Assembly: GCF_001654985.1 (NCBI RefSeq)
Contig: NZ_LXEU01000068.1
Coordinates: forward strand, 1 to 64,000
Reading direction: 5' to 3'
Length of the DNA stretch: 64,000 nt
Source: Kluyvera georgiana ATCC 51603
Lineage (GTDB): Bacteria > Pseudomonadota > Gammaproteobacteria > Enterobacterales > Enterobacteriaceae
A program made the position numbers and the translations under genes. Each line of letters opens with the position of its first letter. The stretch's first letter is position 1. Of this stretch, positions 18,880 to 28,653 are shown one piece after another. The notes under the pieces are model-generated. The model ran no database searches. It was given only the letters and a program-made list of their open reading frames with translations, and was not told the origin of the DNA.

Positions 18880-18925
18880 TTGACTTAGTGGGCCAGATAC
18901 TTTAACCAATAGGGGTATAAGGCAC
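18880..18925 (+). promoter_or_regulatory. thr operon promoter region
   Basis: TTGACTTAG (18880-18888), ACTTTAACCAAT (18899-18910) and GTATAAGGCACAGACAG (18915-18931) are conserved with the E. coli thrL promoter block. Exact -35 and -10 assignment is uncertain because no pair has ideal spacing. Bases 18747-18879 show nothing further. Confidence 0.6.
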
Positions 18926-18956
18926 AGACAGCTAAATGACAGAGCACACAACATCC

Positions 18957-19025
18957 ATGATTCGCATCAGCAGCATTATGACCATTACCACCACCACTAT
19001 TACCACAGGTAACGGTGCGGGCTGA
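18957..19025 (+). CDS. thrL: thr operon leader peptide ThrL
   Basis: The frame encodes 22 residues, MIRISSIMTITTTTITTGNG-AG, rich in threonine (7) and isoleucine (5). The ATG at 18957 is chosen because the preceding ACAACATCC matches the E. coli leader. An in-frame ATG seven codons upstream (18936) also exists. Stalling of ribosomes at Thr/Ile codons, when either charged tRNA is short, prevents formation of the downstream terminator and turns on thrABC. E. coli ThrL has 21 residues with 8 Thr and 4 Ile, so the balance shifts slightly toward Ile here. Confidence 0.93.
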   Translation: MIRISSIMTITTTTITTGNGAG

Positions 19026-19043
19026 CGCGTACAGGAAACACAG

Positions 19044-19080
19044 AAAAAAGCCCGCACCTGAACAGTGCGGGCTTTTTTTT
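19044..19080 (+). terminator. thr operon attenuator terminator
   Basis: AGCCCGCAC (19049-19057) pairs with GTGCGGGCT (19065-19073), followed by seven T. It lies 23 bases after the thrL stop and before thrA, as in E. coli, and is the regulated terminator of thr attenuation. Confidence 0.95.
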
Positions 19081-19106
19081 CGACTGAAGATCAAGGGGTA
19101 AAAACC

Positions 19107-21569
19107 ATGCGAGTCTTGAAGTTCGGCGGTACATCAGTGGCAAATGCGGAACGGTTTCTGCGTGTTGCCGATATCCTGGAAAGCAACGCCAGGCAGGGGC
19201 AGGTAGCAACCGTGCTCTCTGCCCCGGCAAAAATCACCAACCATCTGGTGGCGATGATTGAAAAAACCATTGGCGGCCAGGACGCGCTGACCAACATCGC
19301 CGACGCCGAACGTATCTTTGCTGAACTTCTTCAAGGGCTTGCTACCGCCCAGCCGGGTTTTCCGCTGGCGGAACTGAAGGCGGCCGTTGAGCTCGAATTT
19401 GCCCAGATCAAACATATTCTCCACGGCATCAGCCTGCTCGGTCAGTGTCCGGACAGCGTCAACGCTGGCCTGATCTGCCGCGGCGAGAAGCTTTCTATCG
19501 CCATCATGGCGGGGCTGCTGAGCGCCCGTGGCCACAAGGTAACGGTGATTAACCCGGTTGAGAAATTGCTGGCCGTTGGCCACTACCTTGAATCGACAGT
19601 CGATATTGCTGAATCTACCCGCCGTATTGCCGCCAGCCAGATCCCGGCGGACCACATGGTGCTGATGGCTGGCTTTACCGCCGGTAACGAGAAAGGTGAA
19701 CTGGTGGTGCTGGGGCGTAACGGCTCCGACTACTCCGCCGCCGTGCTGGCCGCCTGTTTACGCGCAGACTGTTGCGAGATCTGGACCGACGTCGACGGCG
19801 TTTATACCTGCGACCCGCGCCAGGTGCCGGACGCGGTGCTGCTGAAGAGCATGTCGTACCAGGAAGCAATGGAGCTTTCCTACTTTGGCGCTAAAGTCCT
19901 TCACCCGCGTACCATTGCCCCTATCGCCCAGTTCCAAATCCCTTGCTTGATTAAAAACACCGGCAATCCACAGGCTCCAGGTACGCTAATCGGCGCCAGC
20001 AGCGATGATGATGCGCTGCCGGTTAAGGGCATCTCCAACCTGAATAATATGGCGATGTTCAACGTCTCCGGTCCGGGCATGAAAGGGATGGTTGGCATGG
20101 CGGCTCGCGTGTTTGCCACCATGTCGCGCGCGGGCATCTCCGTGGTGCTGATTACCCAATCCTCATCCGAGTACAGCATTAGCTTCTGCGTGCCGCAGAG
20201 CGACTGTGCGCGGGCGAAGAAGGCGATGGAAGATGAGTTCTATCTGGAGCTGAAAGAAGAACTGCTGGAGCCGCTGTCGATCATGGAGCGTCTGGCGATC
20301 ATCTCCGTTGTTGGCGATGGTATGCGCACGCTGCGCGGCATCTCGGCGAAGTTCTTTGCCGCGCTGGCCCGCGCTAACATCAACATCGTAGCGATTGCCC
20401 AGGGTTCCTCTGAGCGTTCAATCTCCGTCGTGGTCAACAACGACGACGCCACCACGGGCGTTCGCGTCACGCATCAGATGCTGTTTAACACCGATCAGGT
20501 GATCGAAGTCTTCCTGGTGGGCGTCGGCGGCGTCGGCGGGGCGCTGCTCGAGCAGATCAAACGCCAGCAGGCGTGGCTGAAGAAAAAGCACATCGACCTG
20601 CGCGTCTGCGGCGTGGCGAACTCCCGCGCGCTGCTGACCAGCGTGCATGGGCTGAACCTGGAAAACTGGCAGGCGGAGCTTGCGGAAGCGAAAGAGCCAT
20701 TTAACCTGGGGCGTCTGATTCGTCTGGTGAAAGAGTATCATCTGCTGAACCCGGTGATCGTTGACTGTACCTCCAGCCAGGCTGTAGCCGATCAGTACGC
20801 CGACTTCCTGCGCGAAGGTTTCCACGTGGTGACGCCGAACAAAAAGGCCAACACTTCGTCGATGGACTACTACCACCAGTTGCGTCACGCGGCTGGCCAA
20901 TCGCGCCGTAAATTCCTCTACGACACCAACGTCGGGGCGGGGCTGCCGGTCATTGAAAACCTGCAAAACCTGCTCAACGCGGGCGATGAGCTACAGCGCT
21001 TCTCCGGCATTCTTTCCGGCTCACTGTCGTTTATCTTTGGCAAGCTGGACGAAGGCATGAGCCTGTCGGCGGCAACCAAGGTGGCGCGTGAGATGGGCTA
21101 TACCGAACCGGATCCGCGTGATGATCTCTCGGGTATGGACGTGGCGCGTAAGCTGCTGATCCTGGCACGCGAAACCGGGCGTAGCCTCGAGTTGAGTGAT
21201 ATTGTGGTCGAATCGGTGCTGCCTGAAAGTTTTGACGCCACCGGCGATACTGAGAGCTTTATGGCGCGTCTGCCGCAGCTCGACGATGAATTTTCCGCCC
21301 GCGTGGCGAAAGCGCGTGATGAAGGCAAAGTGCTGCGCTATGTTGGCAACATCGAAGAAGACGGCGTCTGCCGGGTGAAAATTGCCGCCGTTGACGGCAA
21401 CGACCCGCTGTTCAAAGTGAAAAACGGCGAGAACGCGCTGGCGTTTTACAGCCACTACTATCAGCCGCTGCCGCTGGTGCTGCGCGGCTATGGCGCAGGC
21501 AACGATGTTACGGCGGCAGGGGTATTTGCCGATCTTCTGCGCACATTGTCATGGAAGTTAGGAGTTTAA
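19107..21569 (+). CDS. thrA: Bifunctional aspartokinase I / homoserine dehydrogenase I
   Basis: The frame opens upstream at 19065, inside the attenuator, but the ATG at 19107 behind AAGGGG gives the expected 820-residue protein starting [17 protein letters not shown]. Residues about 1-290 are the aspartate kinase (KFGGTS lysine motif; [16 protein letters not shown]). The middle (about 315-455) holds two ACT regulatory subdomains that sense threonine. Residues about 465-820 are homoserine dehydrogenase ([17 protein letters not shown] site; [10 protein letters not shown]). It catalyses the first and third steps of threonine synthesis. It is first in thrABC, 1 base before thrB, and controlled by the upstream attenuator. 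Confidence 0.98.
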   Translation: MRVLKFGGTSVANAERFLRVADILESNARQGQVATVLSAPAKITNHLVAMIEKTIGGQDALTNIADAERIFAELLQGLATAQPGFPLAELKAAVELEFAQIKHILHGISLLGQCPDSVNAGLICRGEKLSIAIMAGLLSARGHKVTVINPVEKLLAVGHYLESTVDIAESTRRIAASQIPADHMVLMAGFTAGNEKGELVVLGRNGSDYSAAVLAACLRADCCEIWTDVDGVYTCDPRQVPDAVLLKSMSYQEAMELSYFGAKVLHPRTIAPIAQFQIPCLIKNTGNPQAPGTLIGASSDDDALPVKGISNLNNMAMFNVSGPGMKGMVGMAARVFATMSRAGISVVLITQSSSEYSISFCVPQSDCARAKKAMEDEFYLELKEELLEPLSIMERLAIISVVGDGMRTLRGISAKFFAALARANINIVAIAQGSSERSISVVVNNDDATTGVRVTHQMLFNTDQVIEVFLVGVGGVGGALLEQIKRQQAWLKKKHIDLRVCGVANSRALLTSVHGLNLENWQAELAEAKEPFNLGRLIRLVKEYHLLNPVIVDCTSSQAVADQYADFLREGFHVVTPNKKANTSSMDYYHQLRHAAGQSRRKFLYDTNVGAGLPVIENLQNLLNAGDELQRFSGILSGSLSFIFGKLDEGMSLSAATKVAREMGYTEPDPRDDLSGMDVARKLLILARETGRSLELSDIVVESVLPESFDATGDTESFMARLPQLDDEFSARVAKARDEGKVLRYVGNIEEDGVCRVKIAAVDGNDPLFKVKNGENALAFYSHYYQPLPLVLRGYGAGNDVTAAGVFADLLRTLSWKLGV

Positions 21570-21570
21570 A

Positions 21571-22500
21571 ATGGTTAAGGTGTATGCCCCGGCTTCCAGT
21601 GCCAATATGAGCGTCGGGTTTGATGTACTGGGTGCCGCCGTCACGCCGGTTGACGGCAGCCTACTGGGCGACAACGTATCGGTTGAGGCGGCAGACCGTT
21701 TCAGCCTGCAAAATTTAGGGCGCTTTGCGGATAAACTGCCGAGCGAACCGCGCGAGAACATCGTTTACCAATGTTGGGAGCGCTTCTGCCAGGAGATTGG
21801 TAAAGAGATCCCGGTGGCGATGACGCTGGAAAAAAACATGCCGATTGGTTCAGGGCTGGGTTCCAGCGCCTGTTCCGTGGTCGCTGCGCTGGTGGCGATG
21901 AATGAACACTGCGGCAGGCCGCTGGATGAAACCCGGATGCTGGCCCTGATGGGCGAGCTGGAAGGGCGTATTTCCGGCAGCGTACATTACGACAACGTCG
22001 CGCCGTGCTATCTCGGCGGGATGCAGCTGATGATTGAAGAGAACGATATTATCAGCCAGCAGGTGCCGTGCTTTGACGACTGGCTATGGGTGCTAGCCTA
22101 TCCGGGCATTAAGGTCTCTACCGCGGAAGCGCGGGCGATTCTGCCGGCTCAGTATCGTCGCCAGGACTGCGTGGCTCACGGTCGTCATCTGGCGGGCTTT
22201 ATTCACGCCTGTTATTCCCGCCAGCCGCAGCTGGCGGCAAAACTGATGAAGGACGTGATTGCCGAGCCGTACCGGACCAAACTGTTACCGGGGTTCAGCG
22301 AAGCACGTCAGGCGGTGGCCGGCATTGGCGCCGTGGCTTGTGGCATCTCCGGCTCCGGGCCGACGCTGTTTGCCCTGTGTGACAAAACCGAGACCGCGCA
22401 GCGCGTGGCGGACTGGCTCGGTCAGCATTATTTGCAGAATCAAGAAGGCTTCGTTCATATTTGCCGGCTGGACACGGCGGGCGCACGAGTAGTGGGATAA
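21571..22500 (+). CDS. thrB: Homoserine kinase
   Basis: The 309-residue protein equals E. coli ThrB. It is a GHMP kinase: the N-terminal substrate segment [18 protein letters not shown], the Gly/Ser-rich ATP loop [13 protein letters not shown] near residues 90-102 and the C-terminal [12 protein letters not shown] motif are intact. It phosphorylates L-homoserine to O-phosphohomoserine with ATP in the cytoplasm, the substrate for ThrC. It begins 1 base after thrA and ends 3 bases before thrC, so it is translationally coupled on both sides. Confidence 0.98.
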   Translation: MVKVYAPASSANMSVGFDVLGAAVTPVDGSLLGDNVSVEAADRFSLQNLGRFADKLPSEPRENIVYQCWERFCQEIGKEIPVAMTLEKNMPIGSGLGSSACSVVAALVAMNEHCGRPLDETRMLALMGELEGRISGSVHYDNVAPCYLGGMQLMIEENDIISQQVPCFDDWLWVLAYPGIKVSTAEARAILPAQYRRQDCVAHGRHLAGFIHACYSRQPQLAAKLMKDVIAEPYRTKLLPGFSEARQAVAGIGAVACGISGSGPTLFALCDKTETAQRVADWLGQHYLQNQEGFVHICRLDTAGARVVG

Positions 22501-22503
22501 TCG

Positions 22504-23790
22504 ATGAAACTCTATAACTTAAAAGATCACAATGAGCAGGTCAGCTTCGCGCAGGCCGTTACTCAAGGGCTTGGCAAGCAACAGGGGCTGTTTTTTCCGT
22601 TAGATTTACCGGAATTCAGCCTGACCGACATTGATGACCTGCTGACACAGGATTTCGTCACCCGCAGCGCGAAAATTCTCTCCGCGTTTATCGGCGACGA
22701 GATCCCGGAAGCCGAGCTTGCCGCGCGTATCGCGACGGCGTTCACCTTCCCGGCGCCGGTTAACAAGGTGCAGGACGACATCGGCTGTCTCGAACTGTTC
22801 CACGGCCCGACCCTGGCGTTCAAAGACTTCGGCGGTCGCTTTATGGCGCAGATGCTGACCCATATCGCAGGCGATAAGCCGGTGACTATCCTGACGGCGA
22901 CCTCTGGCGATACCGGCGCCGCCGTGGCGCACGCCTTCTACGGTCTGCCGAACGTCAAAGTGGTGATTCTGTATCCGCGCGGCAAAATCAGCCCGCTGCA
23001 GGAAAAACTGTTCTGCACCCTCGGTGGCAACATTGAAACCGTGGCGATCGACGGTGACTTCGACGCCTGTCAGGCGCTGGTGAAGCAGGCGTTCGATGAC
23101 GAAGAGCTGAAAGTCGCGCTGGGGCTGAACTCCGCCAACTCCATCAACATCAGCCGCCTGCTGGCGCAGATCTGCTACTACTTCGAAGCGGTGGCGCAGC
23201 TGCCGCAGGAAGCGCGTAACCAGCTGGTGATTTCCGTGCCAAGCGGTAACTTTGGCGATCTGACCGCGGGCCTGCTGGCCAAGTCGCTCGGCCTGCCGGT
23301 GAAACGCTTTATCGCCGCGACCAACGCCAACGACACCGTGCCGCGCTTCCTGCAGGACGGCAAGTGGGCACCGAAAGCCACTCAGGCGACGTTGTCCAAC
23401 GCCATGGACGTCAGCCAGCCGAATAACTGGCCGCGTGTGGAAGAGCTGTTCCGCCGTAAAATCTGGCGTTTGAACGAGCTGGGCTATGCGGCGGTGGACG
23501 ATGAAACCACCAAAGCGACCATGCGTGAGCTGCAAGGGTTGGGCTACACCTCTGAACCCCATGCGGCGATTGCCTACCGCGCGCTGCGTGACCAACTGCA
23601 ACCGGGTGAATACGGCCTGTTCCTCGGCACCGCGCATCCGGCGAAATTTAAGGAAAGTGTGGAAGAGATCCTCGATGAAACGCTGCCGCTGCCAAAAGCG
23701 CTGGCGGATCGCGCCGATCTGTCGCTGCTGTCGCACAACCTGCCGGCCGACTACGCTGCGCTGCGTAATCTGATGATGAGCAAGGCGTAA
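22504..23790 (+). CDS. thrC: Threonine synthase
   Basis: The 428-residue protein equals E. coli ThrC. It is a PLP-dependent fold-type II enzyme: the Schiff-base lysine is Lys107 in GPTLAFKDFGG, and the phosphate-binding loop is LTATSGDTGAAVAHAF. It converts O-phosphohomoserine and water to L-threonine and phosphate, the last step of the pathway. It is the last gene of thrLABC. Downstream (23791-23985) is a GC-rich inverted repeat near the stop (TTCCCCTTCC-GGAGGGGGAA) that may end the transcript, then the yaaX promoter area. Confidence 0.98.
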   Translation: MKLYNLKDHNEQVSFAQAVTQGLGKQQGLFFPLDLPEFSLTDIDDLLTQDFVTRSAKILSAFIGDEIPEAELAARIATAFTFPAPVNKVQDDIGCLELFHGPTLAFKDFGGRFMAQMLTHIAGDKPVTILTATSGDTGAAVAHAFYGLPNVKVVILYPRGKISPLQEKLFCTLGGNIETVAIDGDFDACQALVKQAFDDEELKVALGLNSANSINISRLLAQICYYFEAVAQLPQEARNQLVISVPSGNFGDLTAGLLAKSLGLPVKRFIAATNANDTVPRFLQDGKWAPKATQATLSNAMDVSQPNNWPRVEELFRRKIWRLNELGYAAVDDETTKATMRELQGLGYTSEPHAAIAYRALRDQLQPGEYGLFLGTAHPAKFKESVEEILDETLPLPKALADRADLSLLSHNLPADYAALRNLMMSKA

Positions 23791-23985
23791 TGTCTCCGTT
23801 TCCCCTTCCTGCAGGGAGGGGGAATCAGGGAGAAATTATGCAGAAATTCGGCAGGGAAAAAGGAGAATTTCCCAATAAATGCGGGTGGTTACACTATAGG
23901 ATTGCGGAGAATAACAACGCGGGTTCCACGGCGGTAAGCTCTCTTCATCGGCCATACTGGCGAACGAAGAACCAAGGAGTTACCC

Positions 23986-24318
23986 ATGTTAAAACCTGCG
24001 ATGTTTGCACTGGCAATGGTGCTGGCGGCTCCGGTTATCACCCAGGCCGCAGAGATTACGCTGGTTCCGGCCGTGAAGCTGCAAATTGGCGACCAGGACA
24101 ATAACGGTCGCTACTGGGACGGCGGACACTGGCGCGACCACGGCTGGTGGAACGATCACTATGAATGGCGCGACAACCGCTGGCATGCCCACACGCCGCC
24201 ACCGCCGCATCACGATAATCGTGGGCACGATGACCATCATGACAATCGCCACGATGACCACGGTCATGATAACCACGGCCACGGTGACGATCATCGCCCA
24301 CCGCCGGGGCGTCATTAA
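23986..24318 (+). CDS. yaaX: YaaX-like secreted His/Asp-rich protein (DUF2502 family)
   Basis: The 110-residue protein has a signal peptide (MLKPAMFALAMVLAAPVITQ-A), then the segment EITLVPAVKLQIGDQDNNGRY and the repeated WDGGHWRDHGWWNDH block found in E. coli YaaX. The start follows AAGGAG. The last 45 residues are nearly all His, Asp, Gly, Asn and Pro, longer and more acidic than the E. coli tail as I recall it. It is probably periplasmic; the tail suggests metal binding. Function is unknown. It holds the E. coli position between thrC and yaaA, convergent with yaaA. Confidence 0.85.
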   Translation: MLKPAMFALAMVLAAPVITQAAEITLVPAVKLQIGDQDNNGRYWDGGHWRDHGWWNDHYEWRDNRWHAHTPPPPHHDNRGHDDHHDNRHDDHGHDNHGHGDDHRPPPGRH

Positions 24319-24321
24319 TTA

Positions 24322-24357
24322 AGTAAGCAGGTCGCCCTGCTGGGCGACCTGCTTACT
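24322..24357. terminator. Strong hairpin between yaaX and yaaA
   Basis: A perfect 16-bp stem (24322-24337 with 24342-24357) and a four-base loop separate the convergent genes. The right arm includes the yaaA stop codon (24353-24355). On the minus strand it is followed by TTAATTAATG, on the plus strand by no T run, so it best fits yaaA termination. Confidence 0.75.
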
Positions 24358-25126
24358 GCTCGTGGCGCTTGAAGACTAACTCTTCGGCGCTCGAACTTTC
24401 CTCATCAAAGAAATACCCTTCGCTATCAAACCCGGTCAGTTGCTCTGGTTTCGACAGACGATTCTCAATGATGTAGCGGCTCATCAGCCCGCGCGCCTTT
24501 TTGGCGTAGAAGCTAATCACCTTAAACTTGCCGTTTTTCTCATCGAGGAATACCGGCTTAATGATTGTTCCTTTCAGCGCTTTCGGCTTCACCGAGCGGA
24601 AGTACTCATCTGATGCCAGATTCACCACGATATCGTCGCCCTGCTCGTGCAGCGCGGCGTTCAGCGTATGGGTGATTTCCTCTCCCCAGAACTGATACAG
24701 ATCTTTCCCGCGCGGGTTCTCAAGACGAATCCCCATTTCCAGACGATAAGGCTGCATCAGATCCAGTGGACGCAGCACGCCATACAGGCCGGAGAGCATG
24801 CGCAGGTGCTTCTGGGCGAAGTCAAAATCGGCTTCGCTGAAGGTTTCCGCCTTGAGCCCGGTGTAAACATCGCCTTTAAACGCCAGAATCGCCTGGCGGG
24901 CGTTCTCCGGCGTGAAGTCCGGGTGCCAGTCGTGGAAGCGGGTGGCGTTTAAATCCGCCAGCTTGTCGCTAATCCCCATTAGCGCTTTAATCTGCGGCGC
25001 TGAGAGCTTGCGCGCAACGCCAATCAGCTGCTGAGAGTGCTCTAGCAGCATCGGCTGGGTATAGCGCGTGGTGGCCAGCGGGCTTTGGTAGTCGAGCGTT
25101 TTAGCAGGAGAAATCAGAATCAGCAT
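24353..25126 (-). CDS. yaaA: Peroxide stress protein YaaA
   Basis: The 257-residue protein matches E. coli YaaA (DUF328). It has the conserved N terminus [16 protein letters not shown], the FKGDVYTGL segment and the C-terminal [17 protein letters not shown] stretch. In E. coli it is OxyR-induced and lowers free intracellular iron during hydrogen peroxide stress, limiting Fenton damage; the biochemical activity (nucleic-acid binding has been suggested) is not settled. It stands alone, transcribed leftward from the gap before yaaJ. Confidence 0.94.
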   Translation of the reverse strand: MLILISPAKTLDYQSPLATTRYTQPMLLEHSQQLIGVARKLSAPQIKALMGISDKLADLNATRFHDWHPDFTPENARQAILAFKGDVYTGLKAETFSEADFDFAQKHLRMLSGLYGVLRPLDLMQPYRLEMGIRLENPRGKDLYQFWGEEITHTLNAALHEQGDDIVVNLASDEYFRSVKPKALKGTIIKPVFLDEKNGKFKVISFYAKKARGLMSRYIIENRLSKPEQLTGFDSEGYFFDEESSSAEELVFKRHEQ

Positions 25127-25192
25127 ATCCAGTCCTTGCAGAAAATTTCACGCAACTTTAACAAAAAAAGGGCCGCAGGTGATCGATTGCTG

Positions 25193-26623
25193 CTATTGGC
25201 GCGGCGGTTGATCCCAACTTTCCGGCGCGAGCTGGTGGGCGATCTCCGGATAATAGTCGGGATCGAACACCGGCGTGACGCCAAGTTTACGCTGGCGTAG
25301 GTAATCTCGGGCGATGATTCTGACCACCGGTGACAGCAGCAAAATGGCCGACAAGTTGGTGATTGCCATCAGCGCCATAATCACGTCAGCCATCTGCCAG
25401 ACGACAGGCAAGCTGAGCTGGCTGCCGATAACCACCATCAACAGAGTCCCAATACGCAGCAGCCAGATGGCCCAGGGTTTGTTGCAGCGTAGGAAGATCA
25501 GATTGTTTTCGGCGTAAACGTAGTTAGCGACGATCGACGTAAAAGCAAACATGATCATCACGATTGCCACAAAACTGGCGCCCCAACTGCCAACCAACAC
25601 GCTCATTGCGTGCTGGATAAGCTGAATACCGTCATAGCCCGTGGTTTTGGTGCCGTGGCCCGACAACAGTACAACCATCGCGCTGGCGCTACAGATAACG
25701 ATGGTATCAATCAGCACGCCAATCATTTGTACGATGCCCTGCGCCGCCGGGTGAGGAGGGAAGGAGGCCGCGGCGGCAGCGGCGTTAGGCGTGGACCCCA
25801 TCCCCGCTTCGTTGGAGAACATGCTGCGCTGGAAGCCGCTGGTAATCGCCTGGCTGACGCTGTAGCCGACGGCACCTGCCGCCGCTTCTTGCAGGCCAAA
25901 GGCGCTGCGAATAATCATGTTGATGATCTCGGGCATTTCCCCGATATGCCACAGCGAGATCAGCAGGCAGGTGACGACCCACACCAGTCCCATCAGCGGC
26001 ACCAGCCACTGGCTAAGCCGCGCCACGCCTTTCATGCCGCGCATCATGACCAGCAGGGCGAAGAAGGCCACCACGACGCCGGTGAAGTTGAGGGGAACGT
26101 CGAATGCATAGTTCAATGCGTGTGCCATGGAGTTGGCCTGCACGGTATTGAAGATGAGCCCGTAGGCGAGCAGCAGGAACAGGGAGAAGAGCACGCCCAT
26201 CCAGCGCATGCCCAGTCCGCGCGTCATATACCAGGCGGGCCCGCTGCGGAACTGCCCGTTAGCGTCACGTTCTTTGTAGAGCTGTGCCAGCGAGCATTCG
26301 GCAAAGCTGCTCGCCATGCCGATAATCGCCGCAACCCACATCCAGAACACCGCGCCGGGGCCGCCGACGGTAATCGCCAGCGCCACGCCAGCCAGGTTAC
26401 CGCTGCCGACGCGCGCGGCCAGGCTGATGCACAGCACCTGGAATGAGGTTAATCCGCCTTCGCCCGGCTTCAGGCTTGCTTTCAGACTTTTGCTAAACTG
26501 ACGGATGTAGCGAAACTGGATGTAGCCGGTTCTCCATGTAAACCAGATACCACAGCCAAGGAGCAGGTAAATCATTACCGAGCCCCACAGTATTTCGCTG
26601 ATAAAAGACAGGAAATCAGGCAT
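25193..26623 (-). CDS. yaaJ: AGCS-family sodium/alanine (amino acid) symporter YaaJ
   Basis: The 476-residue membrane protein equals E. coli YaaJ. About ten hydrophobic segments are visible. Family marks include GSGNLAGVALAITVGGPGAVFWMW near residues 73-95, AGMGSTPNAAAAA (Gly/Ala-rich loop) and the TGIIxxx-like central helices. Members of the alanine-or-glycine:cation symporter family import alanine or glycine with sodium across the inner membrane; the precise substrate here is inferred. The gene is monocistronic, transcribed away from talB. Confidence 0.93.
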   Translation of the reverse strand: MPDFLSFISEILWGSVMIYLLLGCGIWFTWRTGYIQFRYIRQFSKSLKASLKPGEGGLTSFQVLCISLAARVGSGNLAGVALAITVGGPGAVFWMWVAAIIGMASSFAECSLAQLYKERDANGQFRSGPAWYMTRGLGMRWMGVLFSLFLLLAYGLIFNTVQANSMAHALNYAFDVPLNFTGVVVAFFALLVMMRGMKGVARLSQWLVPLMGLVWVVTCLLISLWHIGEMPEIINMIIRSAFGLQEAAAGAVGYSVSQAITSGFQRSMFSNEAGMGSTPNAAAAAASFPPHPAAQGIVQMIGVLIDTIVICSASAMVVLLSGHGTKTTGYDGIQLIQHAMSVLVGSWGASFVAIVMIMFAFTSIVANYVYAENNLIFLRCNKPWAIWLLRIGTLLMVVIGSQLSLPVVWQMADVIMALMAITNLSAILLLSPVVRIIARDYLRQRKLGVTPVFDPDYYPEIAHQLAPESWDQPPRQ

Positions 26624-26876
26624 TAAACGTCCTCTTGTCTATGCCAAAACGGACGGCTGAACCCGGGAAGCTATCGATGCTTCGCACGATTCGATTCAGC
26701 CAATGTAAGCGTTACCATATTCAGCGCGCAGAACGGCCACGTCTGAAAGTCCAATGATTGAGTTTATCATACTCTGCGCTCTCATGATGTCGGCGGTTGC
26801 GCTGAGAGAGCGGCGTGATATTATCGAGGCAGACCGGTTACACCCCCCTAACAGCTGTTTAAAGAGAAACACTATC

Positions 26877-27830
26877 ATGACGGATAAATTGACATCTCTG
26901 CGTCAGTACACAACCGTAGTGGCTGACACCGGAGACATCGCAGCAATGAAGCTGTATCAGCCTCAGGATGCGACAACCAACCCTTCCCTGATTCTGGGCG
27001 CAGCACAGATTCCTGAGTACCGTAAACTGATTGACGATGCGGTAGCCTGGGCGCGTAGCCAGAGCAGCGACCGTGCGCAGCAGGTTATTGATGCTACTGA
27101 CAAACTGGCCGTAAACATCGGTCTGGAAATCCTGAAGCTGGTCCCTGGCCGTATTTCTACCGAAGTTGACGCGCGTCTCTCCTATGACACCGAAGCGTCC
27201 ATCGCCAAAGCCAAACGTCTGATCAAAATGTACAACGATGCTGGCATCAGCAACGATCGCATCCTGATCAAACTGGCTTCTACCTGGCAGGGCATCCGCG
27301 CGGCGGAGCAGCTGGAAAAAGACGGTATCAACTGTAACCTGACCCTGCTGTTCTCCTTCGCTCAGGCGCGTGCTTGTGCGGAAGCGGGCGTATACCTGAT
27401 CTCCCCGTTTGTTGGTCGTATTCTGGATTGGTACAAAGCCAATACTGACAAGAAAGAATACGCGCCTGCGGAAGATCCGGGTGTGGTTTCTGTCAGCGAA
27501 ATCTACCAGTACTACAAAGAACACGGCTATGAAACCGTGGTCATGGGCGCAAGCTTCCGTAATATCGGCGAAATCCTTGAGCTGGCCGGCTGCGATCGTC
27601 TGACCATCGCGCCTGCGCTGCTGAAAGAGCTGGCAGAAAGCGAAGGCCCGCTGGAGCGTAAACTGACCTTCACCGGTGAAGTGAAAGCGCGTCCGAGCCG
27701 TATCACCGAGTCTGAGTTCCTGTGGCAACACAACCAGGATCCGATGGCGGTCGACAAACTGGCGGAAGGTATCCGTAAGTTTGCGATTGACCAGGAAAAA
27801 CTGGAAAAAATGATCGGCGACCTGCTGTAA
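26877..27830 (+). CDS. talB: Transaldolase B
   Basis: The frame is open from 26754, but the ATG at 26877 gives the 317-residue protein [20 protein letters not shown], equal to E. coli TalB. It is an alpha/beta barrel with the Schiff-base lysine Lys132 in [11 protein letters not shown], and the NPSLIL and [15 protein letters not shown] motifs. It moves a dihydroxyacetone unit between sedoheptulose 7-phosphate and glyceraldehyde 3-phosphate in the non-oxidative pentose phosphate pathway. It precedes mog by 110 bases. Confidence 0.98.
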   Translation: MTDKLTSLRQYTTVVADTGDIAAMKLYQPQDATTNPSLILGAAQIPEYRKLIDDAVAWARSQSSDRAQQVIDATDKLAVNIGLEILKLVPGRISTEVDARLSYDTEASIAKAKRLIKMYNDAGISNDRILIKLASTWQGIRAAEQLEKDGINCNLTLLFSFAQARACAEAGVYLISPFVGRILDWYKANTDKKEYAPAEDPGVVSVSEIYQYYKEHGYETVVMGASFRNIGEILELAGCDRLTIAPALLKELAESEGPLERKLTFTGEVKARPSRITESEFLWQHNQDPMAVDKLAEGIRKFAIDQEKLEKMIGDLL

Positions 27831-27940
27831 TCATTGATACGTGGCCGCTACGGCGGTCACGCTACCTCTTCTGAAACCTGTCTGTCCTTCTCTTCGCAGT
27901 GTATCATTCTGTTTAACGAGACTGTTTAAACGGAATAATC

Positions 27941-28528
27941 ATGAACACTTTACGCATTGGCTTAGTTTCTATCTCTGACCGCGCCTCCAGCGGCGTTTAC
28001 CAGGACAAAGGCCTGCCGGCGCTTGAAGAGTGGTTGGGCAGCGCGCTGGCGACGCCATTCGAAATCGAAACCCGCCTGATCCCCGATGAGCAAACCATCA
28101 TTGAGCAAACCCTGTGCGAGCTGGTCGATGAGATGAGCTGCCACCTGGTGCTGACGACGGGCGGCACGGGCCCGGCGCGTCGTGATGTGACGCCGGATGC
28201 TACGCTGGCGATTGCCGACCGCGTGATGCCAGGCTTTGGCGAGCAGATGCGTCAGGTCAGCCTGCACTTTGTACCGACGGCGATTCTCTCTCGTCAGGTC
28301 GGCGTGATTCGCAAACAGGCGTTGATCCTCAACCTGCCGGGCCAGCCGAAGGCCATCCAGGAGACGCTGGAAGGGGTAAAGGACGCCGATGGCAAAGTGC
28401 TGGTGAATGGTATCTTCGCAAGTGTACCGTATTGTGTACAGTTGCTGGAGGGGCCCTATATCGAGACCCATCCGGAAGTCGTAGCAGCATTTCGCCCTAA
28501 GAGCGCACGTCGCGAGACTTTATCCTGA
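27941..28528 (+). CDS. mog: Molybdopterin adenylyltransferase Mog
   Basis: The 195-residue protein equals E. coli Mog (MogA). It has the MoaB/Mog fold with LVSISDRASSGVYQDKG at the start, the pterin-binding TTGGTGPARRDVTPDAT motif near residues 70-87 and LPGQPKAIQETLEGV. It adenylates molybdopterin so that MoeA can insert molybdate, a cytoplasmic step of molybdenum cofactor synthesis. Codon use and position between talB and satP are as in E. coli. Confidence 0.97.
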   Translation: MNTLRIGLVSISDRASSGVYQDKGLPALEEWLGSALATPFEIETRLIPDEQTIIEQTLCELVDEMSCHLVLTTGGTGPARRDVTPDATLAIADRVMPGFGEQMRQVSLHFVPTAILSRQVGVIRKQALILNLPGQPKAIQETLEGVKDADGKVLVNGIFASVPYCVQLLEGPYIETHPEVVAAFRPKSARRETLS

Positions 28529-28653
28529 ATGTAATGCTTTTCTGACATAACCTATCATTCCTCTGGCGTGCGATAAGGTTTACGGTATAGTAATTTTTGC
28601 TTTACACAAATCGTAAACTTATATCAACAGCTCGACTTTGCGAATGGTTTGTT

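Noticed and set aside
22606-23736. 376-codon open frame antisense to thrC
   Set aside because: Entirely inside thrC, no ribosome binding site, and composition typical of antisense frames.
24180-24318. Repeat-like CAT/GAC-rich stretch as a CRISPR or tandem repeat
   Set aside because: It is the His/Asp-rich coding tail of yaaX; units are irregular and there are no spacers.
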